This document shows, piece by piece, positions 18,834 through 27,282 of a stretch of 64,000 nt of DNA. Made by a program: the position numbers and the translations under genes. Source of the stretch: Palsa-883 sp963847615 (GTDB taxonomy: Bacteria > Pseudomonadota > Alphaproteobacteria > Acetobacterales > Acetobacteraceae). The DNA lies in contig CAWKAN010000017.1 of NCBI GenBank assembly GCA_963847615.1, positions 558,001-622,000 on the forward strand. The letters run 5' to 3'. The first letter of the stretch is position 1; every line of letters begins with the position of its first letter. A model generated the notes under the pieces. It worked only from the letters and a program-made list of their open reading frames with translations, had not been told where the DNA came from and did no database searches.

Positions 18834-19649
18834 ATGCGTCGTCTTAAAGATGAATGTTCACAACCTGCGGTCTTCGGCCAGCCGCCAGGCGAGCCTGGCG
18901 GAACCCTGGCGGAGCAGGTCTATCGACGCCTGAGCGCGGCGATCCTTGCCGGCGACCTCGCCCCCGGGGAGAAGATCAGCGAACCCGCGCTGGCGCGCGA
19001 GTACGGCGTCAGCCGCGGCCCGCTGCGCGAGGCGCTGCACCGGCTGCAGGAGCGCAGGCTGATCACCCGGTCCGCCAACCAGGGGCCGCGCGTCATCCTG
19101 CCGACCCCCGAAGCGCTGGTCGAACTGTTCGTGGTGCGCGAGGCGCTGGAGGGGATGGCGGCACGGCTCGCCGCCATGCACGCGCGCGATGCGGACATCG
19201 TCGAACTGCGTGCCGCCGTCAGCGGCCAGGCGGTGACCTCCGACACTGCGGACGTCCCGCCCGAACTGGCCGAAGAGCAGCAGAACCACGACTTCCACTC
19301 CGCGGTTGCCCGCTGCAGCCGCAACCCGATGCTGATCGACCTGCTCTGCGGCGAACTGTACGCCTTGCTGCGGCTGTATCGCGGCATCGCGCCGGGCGTC
19401 CGGCCGCGCGGCCGTCCGGCGATCGTCGAACATGAGCGCATCGTCTCCGCCATCGAGGATCACGACCCGGACCTGGCCGAACTGCTGATGCGCCGCCACG
19501 TCGCGGCAGCCCGCGGACGCCGCGAGATGGCGCTCGCGCAGGGCGGCGCCGACGAACCCAATGCACCAGCCCGGCGGCGCGGCCGCCGCAGCGGGCTGGT
19601 CGCCCGCCAGCGCAGCGGGCTTGTCGCCCAAGGTGCCGGCCGACCATGA
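18834..19649 (+). CDS. GntR-family (FadR/FCD) transcriptional regulator
   Basis: A 271-residue regulator. N-terminal winged helix (about 30-95): LAEQVYRRLSAAILAGDLAP, PGEKISEPALAREYGVSRGP and LREALHRLQERRLI are the GntR signature. The C-terminal FCD ligand domain (about 105-245) has metal-binding histidines in HDFHSAVARCSRNPMLIDLL and later RHVAAARGR. It is divergent from the lyase/hydratase operon with a short shared promoter, so it likely controls that operon in response to an organic acid. The tail after about residue 245 is arginine/alanine-rich and probably disordered. Confidence 0.9.
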   Translation: MRRLKDECSQPAVFGQPPGEPGGTLAEQVYRRLSAAILAGDLAPGEKISEPALAREYGVSRGPLREALHRLQERRLITRSANQGPRVILPTPEALVELFVVREALEGMAARLAAMHARDADIVELRAAVSGQAVTSDTADVPPELAEEQQNHDFHSAVARCSRNPMLIDLLCGELYALLRLYRGIAPGVRPRGRPAIVEHERIVSAIEDHDPDLAELLMRRHVAAARGRREMALAQGGADEPNAPARRRGRRSGLVARQRSGLVAQGAGRP

Positions 19650-19734
19650 CGCGCGGGCAGGCAAGCCCGGCGGACCGGCTTCGGCCGCGCCGTTGCAGCC
19701 GTGCAGCGCAATCCGAACGCAACAGGAGACAGAC

Positions 19735-20499
19735 ATGCGGTTGACGGACCGAGTGGCCGTGGTGACCGGTGCTGCGGGCGGGCTGGGCCGCGCCATCGCC
19801 GAACGCTTTGCCGCCGAAGGCGCGAGGCTCTGCCTCGCCGACCGGGCGAGCGCCGGCGCGCTTGCCGACGCCCTGAAAGCGCGCGGCACCGCCGCGATCG
19901 AGGTGCCCACCGACGTGACGCAGTCGGCCGAGGTGCAGGCGTTGATGCAACGGGCGCTGGCGGCGTTCGGCCGCATCGACGTGCTGGTCAACGTCGCCGG
20001 CGTCAGCTCCCTCGGCAACGCGGCCGACCTGGAGGAGGCGGAGTGGGATCGCGTGCTGACGCACAATCTCAAGAGCGTGTTCCTGTGCATCCGCGCCGTG
20101 GTCCCGGCGATGCGCGCCAACCGCTATGGCCGCATCATCAGCATCGGTTCGATCCTTGGCAAGAACGGTGGGAATCCGCGGCCGTGGCTCGACCCCGCGG
20201 AGCAGGCGCGGGCCGGTAACGCCGCCTATGGCGCGTCGAAAGCCGGCATCAATGCGCTGAGCTATTTCTTCGCCAAGGAGCTCGCCGCCCACGGCATCAC
20301 GGTCAACGTGGTGGCGCCCGGACCCATTGCATCGCCGATGACGACGAACTTCCCGCAAGCGCTGCGCGACCTGATCCCGGTTGGCCGCATGGGGCAGCCC
20401 CAGGATGTGGCGGATGCGGTCACCTTCCTCGCGGGGGAAGCGGCGGGGTTCATCACCGGGGAGGTGCTCGACGTGAATGGCGGCGCGTGGTGCGACTGA
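19735..20499 (+). CDS. SDR-family NAD(P)-dependent oxidoreductase
   Basis: A 254-residue classical short-chain dehydrogenase. Cofactor motif TGAAGGLGRAIAE near residues 12-24, NVAGVSS near 85, catalytic Ser in ISIGSILGKNGG and YGASKAG (Tyr/Lys) near 162-168, then the C-terminal ITGEVLDVNGGAW. The start ATG at 19735 has CAGGAG 8 bases upstream. It follows the GntR gene after 85 bases in the same direction and may be co-regulated. Substrate unknown; FabG-like oxoacyl or sugar/alcohol oxidation are options. Confidence 0.9.
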   Translation: MRLTDRVAVVTGAAGGLGRAIAERFAAEGARLCLADRASAGALADALKARGTAAIEVPTDVTQSAEVQALMQRALAAFGRIDVLVNVAGVSSLGNAADLEEAEWDRVLTHNLKSVFLCIRAVVPAMRANRYGRIISIGSILGKNGGNPRPWLDPAEQARAGNAAYGASKAGINALSYFFAKELAAHGITVNVVAPGPIASPMTTNFPQALRDLIPVGRMGQPQDVADAVTFLAGEAAGFITGEVLDVNGGAWCD

Positions 20500-20702
20500 C
20501 GGCCACGGCGTGGTGCGTTGCCGGGCGGCGGGCAACCCGGCGCGGCGGCGAAACCCCGCGGCTTCGAGGACCGCGGTCGCACCGGGGGCGTTGCGGTAGT
20601 TACGGACCCGTGGTCTCGCCCGGCCAGCCCTGGTGGCAGGGCGGCGCTTCGTCGGGACAGTTTCGGGTTCGGCTTAATGCCGCGCTATGGGTCGGGGTCA
20701 GA

Positions 20703-21086
20703 TCATTCCGGGTGGTTCGGTGCGGCCGAGGGCTCGGCGACCAGGGCGTCGAGCCGCAGGTTCAGGCGCTTGGCCAGCCGAGCATAGACCGGGATCGTCC
20801 CCTTACGTTGGCCGGTTTCGAGCTGTGCCAGGCAGGGCGGGGAAATCTCCGCCGCCTGCGACAATTCGATCCGGGTCAGGCCGCGATGCTTGCGCCAAAA
20901 CGCCAGCGGGGTCGGGGCGGCGAGGTCGGCGTCCACAGCGGCCTCGGCGACGGTCGGCATCGTGCCGGCGGCGATGTCGCGCAGCGCGACCGCGGCGTCG
21001 CGGGCATCGATGAGGTCCTGGTATTCGTCTTCGGTCATGGTGACGAGGCGTTTCCCATCGGGCGAGATCGTGGTCTGAATGGTCAT
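20703..21086 (-). CDS. Xre-type helix-turn-helix protein, orphan antitoxin-like
   Basis: A 127-residue protein. The N-terminal 60 residues (RLVTMTEDEYQDLIDARDAA) resemble antitoxin dimerisation segments. A Cro/C1-type helix-turn-helix follows: FWRKHRGLTRIELSQAAEIS, CLAQLETGQRKG and PVYARLAKRLNLRLDALV. No toxin gene is adjacent, so it is either a solitary regulator or the remnant of a toxin-antitoxin pair. It marks the left edge of the accessory island. Confidence 0.8.
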   Translation of the reverse strand: MTIQTTISPDGKRLVTMTEDEYQDLIDARDAAVALRDIAAGTMPTVAEAAVDADLAAPTPLAFWRKHRGLTRIELSQAAEISPPCLAQLETGQRKGTIPVYARLAKRLNLRLDALVAEPSAAPNHPE

Positions 21087-21241
21087 GCTCGGTCTCCGTC
21101 AGGCATCGCCCAACAATGAATGAATTGATCGCGGTTGTGCAGCCTGGCTGCCCGGCGGGCAGGAGGACCGCATTTGGCCCGTGCCGCCGGCTTGCCTGGG
21201 CTGCCCACACTGGTGTTTCGGGAATCGCGGCAACGCGGGAA

Positions 21242-21427
21242 AGCAAGTAATCAAGCGGACACAGAGTTGCACCGAGGGCACACAGAGTTGCACAGAGAAG
21301 TATTTGTTGGCGCTTCGCGCTGATGACGGATGTGCAGGTCATGTTACCTTGTGCGCAGCGCCATTTGCTTTCTCTGTGCAACTCTGTGTGCCCTCGGTGC
21401 AACTCTGTGTCCGCTTGATTACTTGCG
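21242..21427. repeat. Long hairpin A: 57-bp perfect inverted repeat with structured loop
   Basis: Arms 21243-21299 and 21370-21426 are perfect reverse complements over 57 bases, separated by 70 bases. Each arm contains two copies of CACAGAGTTGCAC separated by 8 bases. The loop holds GGCGCTTCGCGC and a complementary GCGCC. The arms are much less GC-rich than their surroundings. Related to hairpin C at 55670-55784, whose loop also carries GCGCTTCGCGC. Confidence 0.92.
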
Positions 21428-21429
21428 TG

Positions 21430-21697
21430 ACTTACTTGGCTTGCTTGCCGCGCGGTGGCAGCTTCAGCCTGATGGTCGCCATCGGGATTGAGGGCGTCCC
21501 GGTGCGCCTGGAACGGAACGACGCGGCCTGGCCAGGGCGCGCCTCGAAGCGGCAATTATTGGGCGTTGCCTCAGTCGTAGACATTGCCTCGGGGGCCGAT
21601 CCGGGTCGCCACCAGTTCTTGCCCTCGGGCGTCGCTTGCGGGCGACCCGAGGGCTTGCTCGGTTTCGACGAAGATCACCCGGTCATCCGCCACGTAG
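21430..21697. other. Degraded sequence between hairpin A and portal remnant
   Basis: No intact gene. On the minus strand a short open stretch ends with VADDRVIFVETEQALGS and another contains MATIRLKLPPRGKQAK. Both look like broken gene ends, perhaps phage-derived, and neither is recognised. Confidence 0.3.
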
Positions 21698-22348
21698 AAG
21701 TTCGCCAGCAAGGAAATCCGCGAGCGGCTCCGCGAAGAGTGGCAGCGCCTGCCAGCGGGTCCGCGCAACTCAGGCGCGACTGCGATCTTGGAGCAGGGCC
21801 TCAAATGGCAGGCGCTCGGGCTGTCGATGGTCGATAGCCAGTTCATCGAGTTGCGCAACTTCCAGCTTCGCGACATCGCCCGCGCCTTCGACGTGCCGCC
21901 CTACAAGCGGGCGATCGAGGGCGAGACCGAAGGCCCGGCGATGGTGCAGATGGGCCAGCAGTACCGCAATGGCCCGATCTCGGGGTATTGCGCGCGGTGG
22001 AAAGCGAAGGCCGAGCAGTTCTACGAACTCGACGGCGACGACACGTTCCTGGATTGGGGCTACGGGCATTTCCTCAAGGCGGACCTGCTCTCCCGGTTCA
22101 CCGCCTATCGGCAGGCGGTCGGTGGGCCGTGGATGAAAGTCAACGAGGCTCGGCGTGCCGAAGGTCTGTCGAGCGTGCCGGATGGCGACACGGTGCAGCA
22201 GGCGGTTAACATGGCGCCGCTGGGGTGGGTACCGTCAGCCAGGGGCGGCGCCGGCGATCAGGGAAGCAACCAGACTGGCATGTCGGGTGAGGGAGGCAAC
22301 GGTGATCCGAACCGCAACCCGGCAGACGATCCGGCGTCTGGGGTCTGA
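21698..22348 (+). pseudogene. Phage portal protein, C-terminal fragment
   Basis: The open stretch begins KFASKEIRERLREEWQRLPA with no start codon and continues ILEQGLKWQALGLSMVDSQF, RNFQLRDIARAFDVPPYKRA and DLLSRFTAYRQAVGGPWMKV. This is the C-terminal half of an HK97-type portal, the ring through which DNA enters the capsid. It ends in a glycine/asparagine-rich tail. No capsid, protease or terminase genes are nearby, so this is an isolated prophage relic with roughly the first half of the gene missing. Confidence 0.78.
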
Positions 22349-22409
22349 GACGACCAGGCGGGCGGTCGTGCTCGTGCGGTGCGCTTCGTGCTTTCCCTGC
22401 ACCATCCGA

Positions 22410-22967
22410 TCACCCATCATCAATGAATCCGTGCGCCCGCGCCCACGCCCCCCACTCGACTTGCTCGGTCTCGATCACCTCCAACCGCTCGTTCATCGGG
22501 TGGTTGAATGTGAAGATCATGAGGTTGTCGCAGGTCCAGCGGGCGGAAGGAGCAATCAGGCCATCAAGGCCCAGGAACGCTAGCGCAGCGCCGATGCTCT
22601 GCGTCCGGCCGTAGTCGCGTTCGCCATATTGTGCCATGTTGACACCCAGGCTTTCGAGGCTAGCGCGCGCGAGGCGCAGTGTCTTGGCCGTCGAGACGCC
22701 CAGTCGCGATACTTTCAGCGAACGCGACGGCAGCGGCGTCAACATCGCCAAGTATGACACCACTTCGGCGAGCGCGCCGTCCCGCTCAAAGCTGGTGTAG
22801 AGGGTAGGCACATCAGCGCCATCCCGCGCCCTTGGTGCCCAGCGGCCACCATTGACCGAACTGGCTAAAGGGTCGGCGCTGACGCCCGTTGCCCGAAAAG
22901 CCTCACCCTCGAACCGCTCGAACGGGAGCGCGCTTAGCTAATCGACGAGGCTTTGATCATGGATCAT
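22410..22967 (-). pseudogene. RES-domain toxin gene with internal TAG at codon 10
   Basis: RES toxins of Xre/RES modules deplete NAD+. Family residues are visible: Arg in VNGGRWAPRA, Tyr in PTLYTSFERDG and Glu in LAEVVSYLAMLTP, with the C-terminal segment SARWTCDNLMIFTFN. From the ATG at 22967, 14 bases after the Xre stop, the frame reads MIHDQSLVD, then TAG (22938-22940), then LSALPFERFEGEAFRATGV and onward without a break to 22410. No ATG, GTG or TTG lies between the TAG and the region needed for activity; the first in-frame GTG is 22811, after the conserved Arg. The toxin is therefore probably silenced by one nonsense change (for example from CAG), unless the TAG is suppressed or is a sequence error. 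Confidence 0.75.
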
Positions 22968-22981
22968 GCCCCACCCGCAGC

Positions 22982-23320
22982 TTAGAAATGGACCGCTTCG
23001 CGGAGTTGGTTCACCAGCCGCATAACTTCGTCAATCCGCCCATTGCGAATCAGCTCAGCCGGGGACGTGCCCGCCAAGAGCTTCTGGGGCGCGAAAATCC
23101 ACTGCCGCGCTTCATTCGGCTCATAGAAATCCGCAAGCTGGTCAACAATGTATTCCAGCTCCAACAGCGTCTTTTCCGTGCCCGCGTGCGGATAGGCCCG
23201 CCCTTGATTCCAGCGGGAAACAGTCTCCGGACGCGTGCCAAGGAGGTTGGCAACTTCGATATTCTTCATTGCCCCCTTTGCGCGGAGCGAGTCCAACTTT
23301 CTGGCAACCGCGCTAGTCAT
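22982..23320 (-). CDS. Xre-family antitoxin of an Xre/RES module
   Basis: A 112-residue antitoxin. Helix-turn-helix around residues 15-45: MKNIEVANLLGTRPETVSRW then NQGRAYPHAGTEK. The C-terminal toxin-binding (DUF2384, MbcA/ParS-like) domain is visible as WIFAPQKLLAGTSPAELIRN followed by GRIDEVMRLVNQL. I choose the ATG at 23320 because GGAGG lies 8 bases upstream; an ATG at 23335 is also in frame. The RES gene follows after 14 bases and the unknown 432-residue gene lies 47 bases upstream on the same strand, so all three probably share one promoter. Antitoxins of this type normally repress their own operon. Confidence 0.87.
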   Translation of the reverse strand: MTSAVARKLDSLRAKGAMKNIEVANLLGTRPETVSRWNQGRAYPHAGTEKTLLELEYIVDQLADFYEPNEARQWIFAPQKLLAGTSPAELIRNGRIDEVMRLVNQLREAVHF

Positions 23321-23367
23321 GGCCTTAGCCTCCATCTGCGTATGATCGTCTTCCTTCCTCGCATCGT

Positions 23368-24666
23368 TTACCCACCTTGCTGCGCCTGCCGACGTGGCGG
23401 AGCCACGGCAACAGATGCAGAATCCGCGCCTTTGTTGCTGCCGACGATGTGTGCCATCGTCTGTCGGAAGTGGCTCATTTCTCGCTGCTTCTTCTGCAAT
23501 CGTTCCGCCAAATCGTTGTCGCTCATGGAGACAGCTGCGATGCGCGCCACGGCGTCCGACACGCTCCGCACGTTTTGGTTGAGATAATCTTCGGCGCGCA
23601 CGCTTTGCGGAACGCCGCTCAGGCGCTCGATCTCCCGCGCTCGCTGATAGACAGCGTGCCGCACAGGGTGTTCGAGCATGTCGCGGGTACCGTGCGGACA
23701 GCAATGCGTGTCCCTGCATCCGCACGTGGCCTTGATCCTCGGCGAGGTTGCAAAAAGCGCATCAGCCATCTTCGGCTTGAGCAAGAGATCAAGCTGGGGA
23801 ACGTAAACGCGCCAGGGTGCACCGCCGCCGCTCGGCACAGGCGGACGCCGCCAGCCCGACGCCCTGAAATTCTGCTGCCCGGTCACGCCGTGGGCAATGC
23901 CGCCAACCGCGCCGAAGGCTAGTGCGCCAAGTCCTGGTAGTCCGCCGATATGATCGCCGACAACCGGTAAGCCACGTTCATGGAAATCCCGGCAGGCATC
24001 GATGTATGTCGCCACTTTCTCCCCGGTGGCGTCGTCGCCGAAATTCGCGACCTTCAGCCAGACCGCATCGTGAGGCGCATCTGCGAGAGCGGCGATGATC
24101 GCGCGGCGTTCGGCCGTTTGCCGCAGCACGTTCATCGGCATAGCCAAGGGGTAGACGAGGCTCAGCTTTGCGTCGTTGCGGGCGATTTGGTCGGCCGTCC
24201 ACTTCATCATGGCGATGTCGCGTCGGAGCCACGGATCATTCGCGCTGTTCAACAGATGCGTCGGGCCAAGAATTTGCGTGAAGCCGTTTGTCGCGGCAGT
24301 TTCCACGATCTGTTCCGCGCGCCGCCGGCCCTCGTCGCCATCAAAGTCCGTCATGTTATGGTGTCGTTCCAGACCCCACGGCAGCGCCGCCAAACCTTCG
24401 GTGTGACTACCCGGAAGGCCCATCTGCTGGGTTTTTGGGTCAAGAATCACGTCGAGATCGTGCCTCTGTGCCTCGGTTATCAGCTCGCGGTGACACTCGA
24501 CATTGTGGGCATCAATGACGAAGCCGAAGAAGCCCCGCTCGCCCGTAGCGAGCAAATGCAGCAGTTCGGTATGAGCGTTGCGCGCGACGCGCACGAAGAA
24601 GCCCAAGCCTTGGGGGCCGGGTCGCTGCGGACGCGGGCGCGGCAAATGGATCACGTTGGACCGCAT
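23368..24666 (-). CDS. Unknown 432-aa protein with C-terminal Cys/His cluster, in operon with Xre/RES
   Basis: Not recognised with confidence. Visible features: an N-terminal HLPRPRPQRPGPQG segment; a middle with alternating strands and helices that would suit a TIM barrel (VIDAHNVECHRELITEAQRH, DLDVILDPKTQQMGLPG, GDHIGGLPGLGALAFGAVGG); then CGCRDTHCCPHGTRDML near residue 330, which looks like a zinc site (C-x-C-x4-C-C plus His). Queuine tRNA-ribosyltransferase-like enzymes, including the DpdA DNA-modification branch, combine a barrel with a C-terminal zinc site, so that family is one possibility; the cysteine spacing differs from the standard one. ATG at 24666 has GAAAGG upstream and a good promoter 23 bases before it. 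First gene of the operon with xre and res. Confidence 0.6.
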   Translation of the reverse strand: MRSNVIHLPRPRPQRPGPQGLGFFVRVARNAHTELLHLLATGERGFFGFVIDAHNVECHRELITEAQRHDLDVILDPKTQQMGLPGSHTEGLAALPWGLERHHNMTDFDGDEGRRRAEQIVETAATNGFTQILGPTHLLNSANDPWLRRDIAMMKWTADQIARNDAKLSLVYPLAMPMNVLRQTAERRAIIAALADAPHDAVWLKVANFGDDATGEKVATYIDACRDFHERGLPVVGDHIGGLPGLGALAFGAVGGIAHGVTGQQNFRASGWRRPPVPSGGGAPWRVYVPQLDLLLKPKMADALFATSPRIKATCGCRDTHCCPHGTRDMLEHPVRHAVYQRAREIERLSGVPQSVRAEDYLNQNVRSVSDAVARIAAVSMSDNDLAERLQKKQREMSHFRQTMAHIVGSNKGADSASVAVAPPRRQAQQGG

Positions 24667-24688
24667 AGCTGACACCTTTCAAAAAATG

Positions 24689-24717
24689 ATATTAGCATAT
24701 ACTTTGCAATTGCGCAA
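24689..24717 (-). promoter_or_regulatory. Promoter of the unknown protein-Xre-RES operon
   Basis: Minus strand TTGCGC (24717-24712), 17 bases, TAATAT (24694-24689), in an AT-rich patch that stands out from its surroundings. The predicted start is about 15 bases before the ATG at 24666, giving a short leader with GAAAGG. The inverted TTGCGCAATTGCAA stretch overlapping the -35 could be an Xre operator. Confidence 0.6.
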
Positions 24718-24719
24718 GA

Positions 24720-25194
24720 GAATGATGTTTGGATTGACATTTTGTCGGCGGGTAGGCCAGGGCGTGTCCCTGACCGGCCGGGCGCTACGCGCAAGGGCCA
24801 CATCGCCCAGGCGAAAACGCTGACGCGCGCTGCCGTCGCCAAGGTGACGGAAACCTGACCGGCCCCTTGTCCGGAAAACGATCAAATGATCAATTTCGGG
24901 ACATGAGAGCAGGGCTGGGTCGCCGGATTTCACGCCGAACTTGCGCGCCGAAGGGTCCGTAACCCACCCAAAGCGGGCCATTGATCCGGGTTCTATCCGT
25001 CAGGTTTCACCACGACAATGCTGCTGGCTGGGGCATTGACTCGATGGCCGGTCCGTCCAGGGGCATGGGGTTTCAGCCCACCCGCTCGCTCCCTCCGGGA
25101 CCGTGCATGGGTGTAGTTCTACCGGGCACGAATTCGGGTGGGGGGTATGGCGCGGCGGGGTATGGCCCGCGCGCGCCTGCCGATAGCCGCCGCG
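24720..25194. other. Intergenic interval with a diverged 100-bp repeat
   Basis: No gene seen. At 25069-25170 there is a stretch (GGGTTTCAGCCCACCC, later CTACCGGGCACG) that resembles 26908-27010 (GGGTTTCAGCCCATCC, TTTACCGGGCGCG) at roughly two thirds identity by eye. Both copies lie just downstream of a minus-strand plasmid-type gene. Confidence 0.45.
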
Positions 25195-25877
25195 TCAGGC
25201 GGCTTGGTCGAGGAAACTCGCCTGGATGGCGACCTCGCGCAGCGCGACCTCGATGCGGCGCAGGTCGGTCTGCATGACGGCCAGCAAGGCGGCCAGGGTG
25301 CCCCCTGCCCCCCGCCTTCGCGGGGGCTGGCTTTCGCAGGGGCAGGCTCCCCGGTGCGGGCCGGTCTTGCGCACCGCGACGATCTGGTTCTCGTGAATGC
25401 CGGAGCGCAGCAGCGCCGCGACCCGTTCGACATGAGCCTCGAAGGCGTTGGCCAGCTCGCGGTCCTCTTTGGTCGGCGGCGGCGGTGCGTCGGGCATCAG
25501 CAGAAGCTGGGCCTCCGCATTGACCAGCGCGGTGGCAGAGGCCCGGAGGTCGTAGTCGTTCCGGCAGCCGCCGGGGCGGATGGCGTTGAACATTGTGTCC
25601 TGCCCGCGCGGCGACAGGCGCACCAGTTCGGTTGCCTCGGAGGGTTTCAGGTTGCCGCTCGCCAACAGGGCTTGGTACTCGGGCCGGAGATTGAGCAACG
25701 CCGTGCGCTCGGTGATCCGGTGCGGCGCCCCCCGCCTCCGCAGGGGCAGGCTTGCCGATCCGGGCGCCGAGTTCCTCGACGGTCCAGCCGGTCGAGTCCA
25801 TCAGCGCCTGATAGGAGCGCGCCTGTTCAAGCGGGGTGACGTCCTGCCGCTGATCGTTCTCAATGACCCCCGGGTCA
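25195..25877 (-). pseudogene. ParB-like protein gene, 5' truncated and interrupted by two REP-like palindromes
   Basis: The recognisable start is VIENDQRQDVTPLEQARSYQ, a ParB/Spo0J motif, then STGWTVEELGARIGK. The 5' nuclease/CTP-binding part is absent. The downstream part (RITERTALLNLRPEYQALLA, GNLKPSEATELVRLSPRG, then the C-terminal IEVALREVAIQASFLDQAA) is in a different frame. Between the parts lies a GC palindrome (about 25722-25757, CCCCGCCTCCGCAGGGGCAG) that explains the shift. A related longer palindrome at about 25297-25345 adds about 16 codons later on without changing frame. This is a broken plasmid-type partition or ParB-fold gene. A second copy of its last about 45 bases is seen near 27604-27650. 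Confidence 0.65.
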
Positions 25878-25966
25878 AGCCCAAGGGCGGGCGTGTCTGC
25901 AGGACGCGGATCGTGGTCGTATCTTTCGGCTTGACACAGAATTCGCGGCACACAGCGCCGCCGGCG

Positions 25967-26335
25967 TCAATTCCCGTCGCGCAGATGAACACGAACACGG
26001 CCGGGCTCGACGATCCAAAGGCAGCCGCTCGGCGATCGCACGTCAGCCACAGCCAGGAAATCCCGCAACCGGTCCAACAATGATCGCGGTGTCACCCGCC
26101 CTCCAGGTTCCAGGATGACCAAACCCGCGCTGCGCTCGGGTGGAAACCGCAGAACCTGACCGAAGTCGTGGTCCAGCGTGATGAGAATCCGATCTTCACC
26201 GGCACAGAGATCGAACAACGCTTCATCGCGGGCACCCTGAAGGTTTTGATCCCGCACCGTCATCACGTCGTGTCCGGCCAGCCGCAGCAATTCGACGCCG
26301 CGGTTGCCGATATTCTCATCCAACTTGATCCTCAT
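25967..26335 (-). CDS. DUF5615 PIN-like toxin
   Basis: A 122-residue protein starting MRIKLDENIGNRGVELLRLA. The LDEN and LITLDHDFGQVL motifs supply acidic residues expected of the PIN-like nuclease fold, presumably an RNase toxin. Its start directly abuts the stop of the DUF433 antitoxin gene, the usual arrangement. Intact. Confidence 0.85.
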   Translation of the reverse strand: MRIKLDENIGNRGVELLRLAGHDVMTVRDQNLQGARDEALFDLCAGEDRILITLDHDFGQVLRFPPERSAGLVILEPGGRVTPRSLLDRLRDFLAVADVRSPSGCLWIVEPGRVRVHLRDGN

Positions 26336-26578
26336 TCACGCCACACGAGCAAGCGCAACCGGCAAGATTTGCTCGCGTGACATCTCGGCGCCGTAGGCGA
26401 TCGCCGCCATGACATCCTGGTGCGTCAATTGGGGATAGTCACCGAGCAATTCGGCCTCAGTCATGCCATCGGCCAGAAAATCCAGGATCAGTGCGACCCA
26501 AAGGCGCGTGCCTTTGATGCAGGGCTTGCCGCCGCAGACATCGGGATCGATGGAGATGCGCTCAAGGAGTGCGTGCAT
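26336..26578 (-). CDS. DUF433 antitoxin
   Basis: An 80-residue protein with the family core RISIDPDVCGGKPCIKGTRL and the helix ADGMTEAELLGDYPQLTHQD, a VapB-like DNA-binding antitoxin. The first gene of a two-gene module with the DUF5615 PIN-like toxin. The start ATG at 26578 is the only plausible one. Confidence 0.87.
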   Translation of the reverse strand: MHALLERISIDPDVCGGKPCIKGTRLWVALILDFLADGMTEAELLGDYPQLTHQDVMAAIAYGAEMSREQILPVALARVA

Positions 26579-26639
26579 GGGCGATGATCCTTGCTCACTG
26601 ACCGGGCAACCATATCATCCATTCACTGCGTAAGCCATT

Positions 26640-27012
26640 TTCATGGGGTGTGATACCAGGCGGCGGAAAGTTTGACCTATCGGCGCCGCACCATCGTCAT
26701 GCCGGGCGCGGGCCCGGTATCCACGGTTTTGCTTGCTGCGCAGAGGCAAGTCGTGGATGGCCGGCCTTCGCCGGCCATGACGTGGTGCGGTGCCGGTGGG
26801 TCAATCCTTTCGCTCCCTGGTGTGAGGTCAACGTCGGTCAGGTACAGGTTTCGCCACGCTCCATACGGCCGTAGACCAGCGATGCCTGCTCCGCGCCTGA
26901 GGGATTGGGGGTTTCAGCCCATCCACTCGTGCGCTCCGGCACCGGGCGTGGGGGCAATTTTACCGGGCGCGGCTTCGAGTGGCGAGCGTATGGCGCGCCG
27001 GGTGGCGTCGCC
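26640..27012. repeat. Intergenic interval with palindromic CGTCATGCCGG-type repeat
   Basis: No gene. At 26696-26785 a compound hairpin starts CGTCATGCCGGGCGCGGGCC and ends GGCCGGCCTTCGCCGGCCAT, GACG. A related but diverged unit is at 33112-33235. The diverged 100-bp repeat pairs with 25069-25170. Confidence 0.6.
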
Positions 27013-27282
27013 TCAGCGCTGGTGGCGCTCAACGTACTCGCGGAGCGCGGCATTGATCCGGGTCTGGTAGCCCTCGCCACCGCGCTTGAACCACTCCAAC
27101 AGGTCCGCATCCAGCCGCAGGGACGTAAGGCGCTTGACGGGGCGATAGAGTCCGCCGCGGACCGCCCCGCTCCAATCCGTGACCTCCGGCAGGTCCAAGG
27201 TATCGATCTCACTGTCGGCCATGGCGGCAACCGCGTCGAGGGCGGCCTGTTCCTCTGTCGTCAGCTTCCTGGTGTTCGCCAT
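27013..27282 (-). CDS. brnA: BrnA-type antitoxin
   Basis: An 89-residue antitoxin: MANTRKLTTEEQAALDAVAA, SEIDTLDLPEVTDW, then the C-terminal ribbon-helix-helix-like VKRLTSLRLDADLLEWFKRG and YQTRINAALREYVERH. BrnA binds DNA and its partner BrnT. The start at 27282 lies inside the 3' end of brnT, the usual overlap. Intact. Confidence 0.88.
   Translation of the reverse strand: MANTRKLTTEEQAALDAVAAMADSEIDTLDLPEVTDWSGAVRGGLYRPVKRLTSLRLDADLLEWFKRGGEGYQTRINAALREYVERHQR

Noticed and set aside
20803..21555. 250-codon minus-strand ORF across hairpin A
   Set aside because: It joins a hairpin arm to the Xre gene in a different frame; composition is incoherent and no start site is seen.
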